This document shows, piece after piece, positions 8,066 through 15,530 of a stretch of 64,000 nucleotides of DNA. This stretch comes from Sulfurimonas crateris (GTDB lineage Bacteria > Campylobacterota > Campylobacteria > Campylobacterales > Sulfurimonadaceae): NCBI RefSeq assembly GCF_005217605.1, contig NZ_SZPX01000005.1, positions 163,207 to 227,206 on the forward strand. Direction: 5' to 3'. Each line of letters starts with the position of its first letter. Within the stretch, counting starts at the first letter, position 1. A model generated the notes under the pieces. The model did not search any database. It worked only from the letters and a program-made list of their open reading frames with translations, and was not told the DNA's origin. A program made the translations under genes and the position numbers.

Positions 8066-8728
8066 ATGCAAAAAGGTATTTGGGTTATCGGTGATGTTCA
8101 TGGTGAATATGACAAGTTAATACTACTGCTGAGTAAACTTCCTAAAGATGCCGTTGTTTGTTTTACGGGCGACCTAATTGACAGAGGTGAAGACTCTGCT
8201 AAAGTTGTTGAGCTTATAATAAATAGTGGTTATTTTTGTGTGCTTGGCAACCACGAATTGATGATGATAAAGTCAGATGAAAGTAAGCAAGATAAAGAGT
8301 ATTGGTTTCATAACGGTGGTTTAGAAACATTAAGTTCCTATGCTGAATTTGGTGATGAAGTTTTTAAAGCTCATATTGAATATTTCAAAACCCTTCCTTA
8401 TTTCCTGTATTATGAGATAGAGGGGCATATTCCCTTGGTCGTGTCTCACTCTTATATTCATCATATATGGGTAAATCAAGAGCATATATACTCTGAAGAT
8501 GATGCAGAGGATATCCTCTGGCGGCACATGAACAAAAGTGAATATTTTGATGAGGAAAAGGAAGCTAAAAACGGTATCTTTAATATTTTTGGGCATATGC
8601 CTGTTTATGACGCTGTTATAACTAACACGTACGCAATGATTGATACGGGTGCTGTTTATGAGAACAACAAATATTTAGGTACATTAAGCGCTATTCACTA
8701 TCCCTCTTTGAAGGTTATATCAACATAG
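8066..8728 (+). CDS. PPP-family serine/threonine protein phosphatase-like protein
   Basis: A 220-residue metallophosphatase of the bacterial/phage PPP type (lambda phosphatase, PrpA/PrpB group). Motifs in order are GDVHGEYDKL at residues 9-18, GDLIDRGED near 36, GNHELMM near 64, then VVSHSYIHH near 133 and FGHMPVYDA near 178, followed by IDTGAVY. These supply all metal ligands and the catalytic His. Possible substrates are phosphoproteins or dinucleoside polyphosphates (ApaH is related). It follows the metallophosphoesterase by 3 bases, with GAGGT as ribosome site. Confidence 0.85.
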   Translation: MQKGIWVIGDVHGEYDKLILLLSKLPKDAVVCFTGDLIDRGEDSAKVVELIINSGYFCVLGNHELMMIKSDESKQDKEYWFHNGGLETLSSYAEFGDEVFKAHIEYFKTLPYFLYYEIEGHIPLVVSHSYIHHIWVNQEHIYSEDDAEDILWRHMNKSEYFDEEKEAKNGIFNIFGHMPVYDAVITNTYAMIDTGAVYENNKYLGTLSAIHYPSLKVIST

Positions 8729-9044
8729 CAATTTTTTTTGACATTATATCTCTGTTATTTGATAAAATTTTATCACAAGTGCGCGTACTGCCCGTTAAAT
8801 TGGGACAATATTCAAGAAATTGAACACAAGCGTGCTTAATTCTAGTGCGGCGGACATTGATTATCTGTCCTTAAAACAACTCTCTTTCGCTATCTCTTCT
8901 TCGTTTGTGAATTTTCATTTGTCGCATGTCCGCTTTATTGATAAAAGTTAAATATACTTATCCTGATGAGCTCAAAGAAAACTGATGTTTACAAGAACTG
9001 CTCCAAGGCGAGAAAGAAAACAGATTTTAGACAGGAGGTATTTT
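8729..9044 (+). promoter_or_regulatory. 316-bp intergenic region with promoter and inverted repeat
   Basis: Just after the phosphatase stop a good sigma-70 promoter can be read: TTGACA at 8738-8743, a 17-base spacer and GATAAA at 8761. Further on, GCGGACAT (8850-8857) and ATGTCCGC (8926-8933) form an 8-bp perfect inverted repeat 68 bases apart. Very short open frames occur (one contains CAYCPLNWD), but none has a convincing start. The region ends with a strong AGGAGGT at 9033 serving the next gene. Nothing else is recognised. Confidence 0.4.
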
Positions 9045-9353
9045 ATGAAAAAGAAAAAAACTCAAATTAAAATTGACAAGAGCATGTTTGAATTTGATCT
9101 TTTTTGGAGCATTAAAGATGGTTCGTTAGTGGACATCGACACATTAATAAGTGTTTACTCGCAATACTCAAATACAAAAAATATGAAAGCTCTTGTGGCA
9201 CTGTTTTCAAAAGAGAAGGTTTTATCTGTTATAGAATCTCAAGATATCTTAAGCGATGAACACAAAATAGCTCATAAGATTAATATAGGCATTATTAATG
9301 GCACCGCAACTGAAAATTTTACTTCAGAAAATCTGGCACCGTTCACTGTTTAA
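9045..9353 (+). CDS. Small hypothetical island protein
   Basis: A 102-residue protein of unknown function. The ATG at 9045 is preferred because AGGAGGT stands 6 bases before it. A longer frame from 8985 would add 20 unlikely Arg-rich residues. The start is Lys-rich (MKKKKTQIKIDKSMF), followed by a mostly helical acidic/hydrophobic body and no cysteines or membrane span. It lies between the PPP phosphatase and the second metallophosphoesterase in the same direction, so it may be a partner or regulator of these enzymes; this is only context. Confidence 0.6.
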   Translation: MKKKKTQIKIDKSMFEFDLFWSIKDGSLVDIDTLISVYSQYSNTKNMKALVALFSKEKVLSVIESQDILSDEHKIAHKINIGIINGTATENFTSENLAPFTV

Positions 9354-9387
9354 TTTAAAAACATGAAAAGCATAGAGATCTAATACA

Positions 9388-10197
9388 ATGAAAATAGACA
9401 TAATTAGCGATACACACTTTGATTTGCACCTTGATAAAGATAGTTTTGAAAACACAGAAGAGTTCTTGCAAAAAGTTTTTACAAAAACAGGTAGCAAAAT
9501 CCTTATAATTGCCGGCGACTTAGGACACTTTAACTCTCAAAATATCGCAATGTTAAGATTGATAAAAGAGCTGTATGAGTATAAATATATCATTTGCGTT
9601 CTAGGAAACCACGACTATTATCTTATCGATGAGACTCAAGAGAAACGGTACGAAAGAGACTCCTTTAGGCGTGCAGAAGAGATGAGAGAGCTTATAAACG
9701 CTGAGGATGGAATGTATTGTCTTGATGGAGATGTTATTGAGATAGACGGTATCAGATTTGGAGGTTGCAGCGCCTGGTATGATGGCAGTTATTTTCACAG
9801 AACATCCTCTTCATACGGACGAAATGTACTTACATTTTGGAAGCAAACCATGAATGATTCGAGAATGATTTTTGGTATCGAGGATTTTTATGATATGTTT
9901 AAGATCCAAAAAAAGAAGCTAGATGCGATCTATCAAAATTGCGATATTATCATAACTCATGTCAATCCGTCGATAGACGACAAAGATACACCACCCAGCA
10001 AAAGAGACGACAAAATGAACGCATTTTACTCTTTTTGCGGCGATGAATGGCTTGATAATACAACCGCTAAGTATTGGATATATGGGCATAATCACGTTAA
10101 TTATGAATACAAAAGAGATGGGGTCAGCGTAATTTGTAACGCGTTGGGCTATACTGAACAATTAAAAGATTTTAAGATAAGAACAGTTGAAATTTAG
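9388..10197 (+). CDS. Calcineurin-like metallophosphoesterase, paralogue B
   Basis: A 269-residue homologue of the gene at 7244 with the same motif order: DTHFD (8-12), IAGDLGHFN, LGNHDYYL near 75, ITHVNPS near 190 and YGHNHVNY near 233. All metal ligands are kept, so it should be active. Roughly half the residues match paralogue A by eye, too diverged for a recent duplication, which suggests distinct substrates. Cytoplasmic. It ends the plus-strand cargo and is followed by a terminator hairpin at 10311. Confidence 0.84.
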   Translation: MKIDIISDTHFDLHLDKDSFENTEEFLQKVFTKTGSKILIIAGDLGHFNSQNIAMLRLIKELYEYKYIICVLGNHDYYLIDETQEKRYERDSFRRAEEMRELINAEDGMYCLDGDVIEIDGIRFGGCSAWYDGSYFHRTSSSYGRNVLTFWKQTMNDSRMIFGIEDFYDMFKIQKKKLDAIYQNCDIIITHVNPSIDDKDTPPSKRDDKMNAFYSFCGDEWLDNTTAKYWIYGHNHVNYEYKRDGVSVICNALGYTEQLKDFKIRTVEI

Positions 10198-10310
10198 TAA
10201 TACTCTCACTATTGATGTCTTCTTGAAATTCGCTATGATTTTAACATCTACAAAAAAGTCAGAGTAATTGTAATAGAGTATCGTTTCCTATGCCAGCTTT
10301 TTGTTGGGCC

Positions 10311-10355
10311 AAGAGACTGAGTGGGTTATATACCAATATTCCAGTCTCTTTTTAA
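10311..10355. terminator. Bidirectional terminator between convergent genes
   Basis: AAGAGACTG at 10311 pairs with CAGTCTCTT at 10342-10350, followed by TTT. An inner GGT-TATAT-ACC hairpin sits in the loop. Because the A/T flanks are symmetric, it can end transcription from paralogue B and from the minus-strand gene at 10366. Confidence 0.6.
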
Positions 10356-10365
10356 ATAGTTAACT

Positions 10366-11010
10366 TCAAGCATCTGCACACTCCTCACATCTTGTTTTAA
10401 TCCATCCCTTGCTTTTTTGTGGTACAGCGGGTTTTCCACAATTTTCACAAATATTTTCACTCTCTTCTTCTGCTTTTTCTATGAGAGCGTCGATTTCTCG
10501 TCCCGTATCGCCGTGGGCATAAAACCTAAGACTGCCATACTTTTCTTTGACCTGCACGACCCGAATATTAAGCTCTGGATCACTGTCAAGTATCTTTTGG
10601 ATGTCTTCCGACAATTTTGCAATAAGAGGAAACCATCCTCTACCGACTTCAAATCCAAAAGATAACAGCGACTTCATCGGGTCGTATGGTGGGGTTCCAT
10701 ATATTTGAGGATACTTTTTGATGATATCAATCGTTCTATATCCAAAAAGCTCAAGGCTGGCTTCATCTGCCTTGTCACTTAAATCTACAATGCAGTCAAT
10801 ATGTTCCAGCTCATCAACATCTGTGATGAGGCCTTGTTTTTGTTTTTCATCGAGATATTCTGCCAATCTTAGCGGATTTATAAATTCTTGTATCTCTTGA
10901 GCTATTTTTTCGCTTGAAGATATGCAATAAGTTCCAAAATACTTAATAAGCTCTTGGATCTCTTCTGAACCTTGATCTGTTTTTGCATTGATAATTTTTG
11001 TGATTTTCAT
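10366..11010 (-). CDS. Hypothetical protein with C-terminal zinc-ribbon
   Basis: A 214-residue soluble protein of unknown function. The C-terminus carries a four-cysteine cluster (CENCGKPAV...TRCEEC), likely a zinc ribbon, preceded by VVQVKEKYGSLRFYAHGD. That segment is shared, in my recollection, with a family of uncharacterised phage and island proteins. The N-terminal half is helical and acidic. AAAGGA stands 5 bases before the ATG at 11010, and a 6-bp inverted repeat (AACTTC-GT-GAAGTT, 11037-11050) lies upstream and could be an operator. It converges on the phosphoesterase genes. Confidence 0.65.
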   Translation of the reverse strand: MKITKIINAKTDQGSEEIQELIKYFGTYCISSSEKIAQEIQEFINPLRLAEYLDEKQKQGLITDVDELEHIDCIVDLSDKADEASLELFGYRTIDIIKKYPQIYGTPPYDPMKSLLSFGFEVGRGWFPLIAKLSEDIQKILDSDPELNIRVVQVKEKYGSLRFYAHGDTGREIDALIEKAEEESENICENCGKPAVPQKSKGWIKTRCEECADA

Positions 11011-11163
11011 TTTAAATTCCTTTTTTGTCTGTATGAACTTCGTGAAGTTTTGTCAAAAACTCTGATATGATAGAGATATACATTTTGATATACTAGTCTC
11101 TCTTCGAAATATCTCAATCTATGTCTCAATTCTATGCTGTTTTCATTAATCGACTATATCAGT

Positions 11164-11345
11164 TTATTCTAAATGTCGTTGTAAGAAATACTCTTTAAAT
11201 ATTATTTCTTGTAGGTATTCTGGTCTTCTTTTCGAACTAAATGAGGTCTTGCAGTCATTACAAAAATATCTCTTTATTCCTCTTCTTGAGCCTTTGGAAA
11301 TAACATTTTTTGACTTGCAATTTATGCATATTTTAGAGCTTTTTT
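11164..11345 (-). pseudogene. Transposase N-terminal zinc-ribbon remnant
   Basis: On the minus strand one frame reads KICINCKSKNVISKGSRRG then IKRYFCNDCKTSFSSKRRPEY, and stops at 11164. Two CxxC pairs plus the RYFCxxCxxxFSSKRRP pattern match the zinc-ribbon head of insertion-sequence transposases common in Campylobacterota. No start codon is visible and the frame ends after about 55 residues, so no DDE catalytic domain remains. This is an IS scrap inside the island. Confidence 0.55.
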
Positions 11346-11404
11346 ACAGCCATTTGTAAATAAACCTTTGTTTATTCCTACTATAGCATAGTTTGAGAGG
11401 TGTT

Positions 11405-11638
11405 TTAAGCACCCATATTTACTATTAAGTCACCTGTCATAAGATGATGTTTCGTTTGGATCAGTCTATCGTAAGCGTCTTTGATAGTAAAATTTTATTG
11501 TTTGGTTTTTACGCCTACTTTCTTTTTAATAGGTTTGCCGTTCTCGTCTCTGTAATTGATATAAAAAGCAGTATTACCGTTTTTAAGTTCGTTTATCCAA
11601 ACGCCCTCATATCTTCCGCCTGCTGGTTTTAATGCCAT
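11405..11638 (-). pseudogene. Tyrosine integrase remnant (N-terminal part, in-frame stop)
   Basis: Starting at the ATG at 11638 the minus strand encodes MALKPAGGRYEGVWINELK then NGNTAFYINYRDENGKPIKKK. This is the arm-binding N-terminus of phage-type tyrosine recombinases. The frame is broken by TAA at 11495-11497 but continues in the same frame as NFTIKDAYDRLIQTKHHLM until a TAA at 11405. The core-binding and catalytic domains (R..HxxR..Y) are gone. Its place, inside a tRNA-Phe island flanked by att repeats, supports it being the former integrase of this element. Confidence 0.68.
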
Positions 11639-11683
11639 TTATATACCTTTTAATATTATTGTTTTTTTGATATAATGCTTACT

Positions 11684-11791
11684 AAGAAACAAAAGAGGTG
11701 GAAATACGGGCATCCACGAGCCTTGCATCCTAGTTTGGGGCGTTACCGGTGCAGGATAAATGAGGGGAGTTGTCCTCCCTCCTTTTGTTTT
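11684..11791 (+). ncRNA. Putative structured RNA, about 105 nt, unknown family
   Basis: A perfect TATAAT at 11671 is followed by AAACAAAAGAGG (11687-11698), which pairs with CCTCCTTTTGTTT (11778-11790), forming a 12-bp terminal stem with one bulged base. Within it are GTGG/CCAC (11698-11701 with 11714-11717), ATCCT/AGGAT (11727-11731 with 11753-11757; CCTTGCA/TGCAGG is an alternative) and GGA-GTTG-TCC near 11765-11775. GC content is far above its surroundings, typical of functional RNA in AT-rich genomes. No open frame fits. I do not recognise a known riboswitch, 6S, SRP or retron msr pattern. It lies on the plus strand, ending against the stop of the convergent gene at 11790. Confidence 0.5.
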
Positions 11792-12191
11792 ATATAAAAT
11801 CTTCAAAAATCTTCCTCTTCTTACTATTTAAAAATTGAATATGATTGTCACACTGCTTTAACAGTTTTCTTTTGTCAGTTTTAAAAAAAGTCCCTATATA
11901 GTTAAAATGGTTATTTGTAGATATTGAATATAAAAAGATATCATTGCTTACTATTGAAACAAAGTTATAAATAGAATCATCATGTTTATATGAGCATACA
12001 CCTATCGTGCTATCTAAGATTATTTGAAAATTATTGTCATAAAGATAAAAAATGACCTGCTCATGTTTTTGTTCTATTTTTTTTAGCTTTGCTTTTGTGA
12101 TATGAAGTTCTTTAGAGTCAAATACATTTCTGAGTTTATGCAAAATAAGATTTGTTAACATTGCTAAAAGTATTCTGTTTTTACTGCCCAA
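11790..12191 (-). CDS. Hypothetical island protein
   Basis: A frame of up to 133 residues with no recognised domain. It has a basic hydrophobic N-terminus (ILLAMLTNLILHKLRNVF), then a Lys-rich stretch, beta-prone segments (QVIFYLYDNNFQIILD) and a basic C-terminus. The 5' end is uncertain: TTG at 12191 or ATG at 12161, neither with a ribosome site. A TATAAT lies upstream on the minus strand near 12214-12219. It may be a truncated gene. It converges on the putative RNA and lies next to the right-end repeats of the island. Confidence 0.45.
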   Translation of the reverse strand: MGSKNRILLAMLTNLILHKLRNVFDSKELHITKAKLKKIEQKHEQVIFYLYDNNFQIILDSTIGVCSYKHDDSIYNFVSIVSNDIFLYSISTNNHFNYIGTFFKTDKRKLLKQCDNHIQFLNSKKRKIFEDFI

Positions 12192-12230
12192 ATCAAAACT
12201 GCCTATATGTTTAAGTTTTCATATTATACA

Positions 12231-12266
12231 TTTTTTACTACATTTTTTACTACAGTTTTTACTACA
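12231..12266 (+). repeat. Three tandem TTTTTTACTACA repeats (putative arm sites)
   Basis: Copies at 12231-12242, 12243-12254 and 12255-12266 (the last beginning with G) are in exact 12-bp register. The same motif is present twice at 6882-6904 near the other island end. They lie about 130 bp inside attR. Role as integrase arm-type sites is inferred from position on both sides of the element. Confidence 0.6.
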
Positions 12267-12393
12267 ACTTTTAAAAAAGAATGGATTATTATAAAAGAAT
12301 ATAAAAGGGGGAGAGGCTTTTTAAAGCCCGTAAAATAGAGGGTTTTAGGAGAGTTTATCATATTTTAATAAACTATAAAAATACCCGTTTTAC

Positions 12394-12442
12394 TGACTGA
12401 AAATCACTGTGTCCTTGGTTCGATTCCGAGATTGGCCACCAC
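12394..12442 (+). repeat. attR: orphan 3' half of tRNA-Phe
   Basis: Exact 49-bp copy of the 3' half of tRNA-Phe copy 1, from the anticodon stem through CCAC, without any 5' half. It is followed by CTCTTTTTTT, which looks like the original tRNA terminator. It will not make a tRNA. It marks the right end of the island. Confidence 0.9.
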
Positions 12443-12450
12443 CTCTTTTT

Positions 12451-13577
12451 TTAAAACTTCAATACAACACTTGTTAAACCGTTTTCTATAGAATTTACCT
12501 CTATGCCTATCTTATATCTTTTACAAACTCTCTTTACAATATCAAGCCCTATGCCAAATCCGCCCTCGTACTCATTTGCTCTGTAAAACCTCTCAAAGAT
12601 CCTGTTTTGCTGCTCTTTTTTTATGCCTGCTCCGCTGTTGGAGATGCTAAACTCCTCTGCCGTGAGCTTTAGCTCCATCTTGCCGCCGTGCTTGTTGTAC
12701 TTGATGGCATTGGAGATCAGATTGCCAAAGAGTCTCTGGGCACTTACCTCATCCATACTAAAAAATGCATCATCTAGCTCTTTATAGATAGAGATTGATT
12801 TTTTAAGCGCCAAATCTTCGTAGAGAGTGAGTTCATTCTCTACGATCTCTCTTAGATTGTTCTGTTTTAAATTCTGATTTTCACTCTCAAGCAACAGATA
12901 TGTCAGATCTGAGTAGATCTTTTGCACTCTTTTTGCACTGATATCCACCCTTTTTAAGATCTTCTCATCGATATTCTCTTTTTTGAGTCTCTCAATACTC
13001 ATAAGTATTGCAGTTATGGGAGTGTTAAGTTCATGCGTTGAGTCTTTTATAAATTTGTCTAGTTTTACTCTCTCGTTTTGAATAGGTTTTAAAAACATCT
13101 TTGAGAGAAAATAGCCCACAACAGCAACGACTAGAACCGAGAACATAGCTGTAAAGAGTATGCTTTGCAACAGCTTTTGCGCCTCTTGATCCTTTTTTTT
13201 GCTCTTAAGTACCAGATATTTAACGCCGTGGTGCATCTGCGGGCTCAAGTCTACAAAATAATCAAATCTTTTGTCTTTATAAAAGCCCTGTTCAAAGATG
13301 ATATCTTCGGCTTCTTGGCCGTAAATCGGAATCTGATGCTCATCGTAAAGTGCTACTTCATACCCCTCTGGATTTTCAATATGCAGAGGCTCTGAACGCA
13401 TGTAAGATGAGATGATCTTAGAAGAGAGGCTAAGCGCGATGTTTTGCATCTTCTCTTTTTTCATAGAGATAATGTTAGAGGATTCATAGCGATAAAAACT
13501 AACAGCTATAAAAAGAATCAGAAAGATTGACGAACTAAGATAAAGTCCTAAAAAGCCCCAAAAAGACTTTTTTTCAC
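12451..13577 (-). CDS. Sensor histidine kinase with a frameshift at an A7 tract
   Basis: Membrane sensor of a two-component pair with the next gene. An uninterrupted 337-residue frame from the ATG at 13464 holds a periplasmic segment, a membrane span (MFSVLVVAVVGYFLS near residue 112), HisKA with DSTHELNTPI, and the ATPase boxes NLISNAIKYN, ISNSGAGI and GGFGIGLD. The first membrane helix (FWGFLGLYLSSSIFLILFIA) lies upstream in that same frame but has no ATG, GTG or TTG. A GTG at 13577 overlaps the regulator stop (GTGA) and would start MKKKSFWGF if the A7 run at 13568-13574 had eight A's. The intact kinase would be about 375 residues. Phase variation, slippage or a sequence error could explain it. 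Confidence 0.8.
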
Positions 13578-14233
13578 TGGATGTTAACTCTATAGCCGAC
13601 TCCTTTTATGGTAGTTATAAAATCTTTGCCAAGGTGTGCTCTGATATTTTTTATATATGTTCTAAGCGTCGCATCACTCGGCACTTCGCTCTCAAACCAG
13701 ATGTTTGCAATAAGCTGTGCATGTGATACGACACTCCCTTTTTGCGATAAAAAATACCGGGTTATCTCAAAATCTTTTTTAGAGAGTTTTACTCTATTAC
13801 CGTTTTTGACAAGCTCGTAAGTCGTCTTGTCAAGATAGTTTTGTTCGTCGATCTTTATCTGTGAACTTTCTAAATTATTTACTTTTACAAGATGCTCTAT
13901 TCTTGCGTCAAGCTCTAAAAGTTCAAAAGGTTTTTTGAGATAGTCATCACACCCCAAATCAAAACCTTTTTTTAATTCATGTGCAGAATCAAGCGAAGTG
14001 ATAAAGATAGTGGGGATATTTACATACTGCTCTTTTAGAAGTTTTAAGAGCTCGAAACCGCTTAAAAGCGGTACGTTGACATCAAGAAGCATCAGATCAT
14101 ACCGTTTTTTGAGTATCATCTCATAAGCCTCTTCCCCGTCATAAACAGACGACACAAAGTAGCCTTTTTCGCTCAAATGCTCGTTAAGTATCTCCGATAG
14201 GATTACATCATCTTCAAGTAGTAAAATATTCAT
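13574..14233 (-). CDS. OmpR/PhoB-family response regulator
   Basis: A 219-residue regulator: receiver domain (residues 1-115) with acidic pocket LEDD, phospho-acceptor Asp in LMLLDVNVPL near 52, switch Thr in FITSLDS and Lys in YLKKPFE. A winged-helix DNA-binding domain (residues 125-219) contains VKLSKKDFEITRYF and RTYIKNIRAHLG, ending KGVGYRVNIQ. It is phosphorylated by the kinase encoded just downstream, whose presumed GTG overlaps its stop by 4 bases. Regulated genes are unknown. Adjacency to phnP is probably chance, since phosphonate genes here have their own PhnF. Confidence 0.9.
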   Translation of the reverse strand: MNILLLEDDVILSEILNEHLSEKGYFVSSVYDGEEAYEMILKKRYDLMLLDVNVPLLSGFELLKLLKEQYVNIPTIFITSLDSAHELKKGFDLGCDDYLKKPFELLELDARIEHLVKVNNLESSQIKIDEQNYLDKTTYELVKNGNRVKLSKKDFEITRYFLSQKGSVVSHAQLIANIWFESEVPSDATLRTYIKNIRAHLGKDFITTIKGVGYRVNIQ

Positions 14234-14298
14234 TTGAGTATTTTACTAGAACTCATCTTAGAAATCCGCGTACTTATTTTGCTTTGTGATTGTACAAA

Positions 14299-15015
14299 TC
14301 ATATATAATCATATTTAAGTTCTATATTATTTCTCTTAATATGCTCTAAAGTAAAATGGCTACTATGAATGAAATAAGATTTTTTAGCACCTATTTCATC
14401 CAAAACAAGAGTTGCTTCTTCATAGTTTAGGTGATTACCGTTTGAAAAGTTTGGTGCTAAACAAGCGTCAATATAGCACTCATCTATGGTACAGGAGAGC
14501 AAAAACTCCATCGATTTTTCTGATATTCCTGCACAGTCTGTTAAATAAGCTATAGTTTTATTTTTGGTTTGTATCAAATATCCCGTAGTGTTTTTAGAGT
14601 GCTTTAATGGAATTGGAGTAAATTTGAATTCATTTACTTCGATTGGATTAAAAGGGATGTTTTCCATGAAGTCTAAAGCTTTTGGATGCTTAAACAAATC
14701 TGCAAAACCATCTTTGTCTTTTGGGTGATAGCAAACTATTTTATCACTGCTATATCTGAGTCTTAAAAGACCTAAAGCATGGTCAGGATGAAAATGAGTT
14801 AAAAATATAGCTGCGATTTTCCCCCCATCGAAAATAGAAGCAATATCTTCTATACCTGCATCTAGTAAGATAATCTCGTCATTTTCACACTCTATATAGG
14901 CACTTGTAGCTAAGTTTTTTTTACCTTTTCGCCTATACTCTTCACAAATACTGCAATCACAATTATGTGATGGGATTCCTCCACTATCAGCAGTACCTAA
15001 AAATTTTAATTTCAT
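14299..15015 (-). CDS. phnP: Phosphoribosyl 1,2-cyclic phosphate phosphodiesterase
   Basis: Metallo-beta-lactamase-fold enzyme that opens 5-phosphoribosyl 1,2-cyclic phosphate, the product of the C-P lyase core, to ribose 1,5-bisphosphate. The 238 residues show the PhnP start MKLKFLGTADSGGIP, the zinc-binding cysteines CDCSIC, the LTHFHPDHALG metal motif near residue 93, LTDCAG and IDACLAPNF. It ends the phn operon and its start overlaps phnN by 4 bases. Confidence 0.9.
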   Translation of the reverse strand: MKLKFLGTADSGGIPSHNCDCSICEEYRRKGKKNLATSAYIECENDEIILLDAGIEDIASIFDGGKIAAIFLTHFHPDHALGLLRLRYSSDKIVCYHPKDKDGFADLFKHPKALDFMENIPFNPIEVNEFKFTPIPLKHSKNTTGYLIQTKNKTIAYLTDCAGISEKSMEFLLSCTIDECYIDACLAPNFSNGNHLNYEEATLVLDEIGAKKSYFIHSSHFTLEHIKRNNIELKYDYI

Positions 15016-15530
15016 GTCAAATTCCTTAACAATTCTAAAAATGTACTTTTTGATTCTTCTAAGGGCTTAGAATTATCAAAATAGGTATGATTTTTTGCTT
15101 TTATTTTTTGTTCACTTCTTTGGATTCTTTTTTTAATTGCCTCTTCATTCTCCCTGTCTCTTGATTTAAGTCTCTCATAGAGCATCTGTTTTGGTATCCC
15201 AATTTCTATAGTTGCAACATCTTCAAAAGTATTTTCAAAATCTTTGATAGCCTCTCTTGATATAGAGATAATATTAAGTCCATCTTTTATGGAAAGTTTT
15301 GATATACCGTAGATATTTCCATGAGCTTCCCATGAAGAGATAAAAAAATCACTTTTTATTAAATACAAAAAATCATCTTTGCCTATGTAATGATTTGATT
15401 CGTTGTTATCAGGAATTCTTGTAATATATCTAGTTACAAAATTCGCTTTTATATCATTTTGTATTGACTTAAGCAGAGTATCTTTACCAACTCCGCTTGC
15501 TCCTACTATTAAGACTATTTTTACCATCAT
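15012..15530 (-). CDS. phnN: Ribose 1,5-bisphosphate phosphokinase
   Basis: Phosphorylates ribose 1,5-bisphosphate to PRPP, completing the C-P lyase route. The 172-residue protein is guanylate-kinase-like, with P-loop VGASGVGKDTLL at residues 8-19, FVTRYITR near 33 and a lid-type segment LKSRDRENEEAI. The region FFISSWEAHGNIYGI matches PhnN. It is sandwiched by overlaps between phnM and phnP, which supports the assignment over plain guanylate kinase. Confidence 0.88.
   Translation of the reverse strand: MMVKIVLIVGASGVGKDTLLKSIQNDIKANFVTRYITRIPDNNESNHYIGKDDFLYLIKSDFFISSWEAHGNIYGISKLSIKDGLNIISISREAIKDFENTFEDVATIEIGIPKQMLYERLKSRDRENEEAIKKRIQRSEQKIKAKNHTYFDNSKPLEESKSTFLELLRNLT

Larger units (their letters stand above)
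6815..12393. mobile_element. Integrated island in tRNA-Phe, integrase degraded
   Basis: About 5.6 kb bounded by 49-bp direct repeats of the tRNA-Phe 3' half. Removing it would join tRNA-Phe to the T-rich run CTCTTTTTTT at 12443, a normal terminator for the tRNA. Contents are a second tRNA-Phe, two paralogous metallophosphoesterases, a PPP-type phosphatase, three unknown proteins, one apparent structured RNA, and remnants of an integrase and a transposase. Tandem TTTTTTACTACA motifs sit just inside both ends, as expected for integrase arm sites. With the integrase broken, the island is probably immobile unless helped in trans. Confidence 0.82.

Noticed and set aside
8738..8847. Small frame with CAYCPLNWD after the PPP phosphatase
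   Set aside because: No ribosome site and only TTG starts that coincide with a -35 box. Not supported as a gene.
11444..11632. Plus-strand frame of 62 codons
   Set aside because: Antisense to the integrase remnant, whose minus-strand translation clearly matches a known domain.
11684..11791. Retron msr-msd
   Set aside because: The terminal stem is suggestive, but no reverse transcriptase gene lies in the island or nearby.
12394..12442. A third tRNA-Phe gene
   Set aside because: Only the 3' half is present. The D arm and 5' acceptor strand are absent, so it cannot fold as a tRNA.
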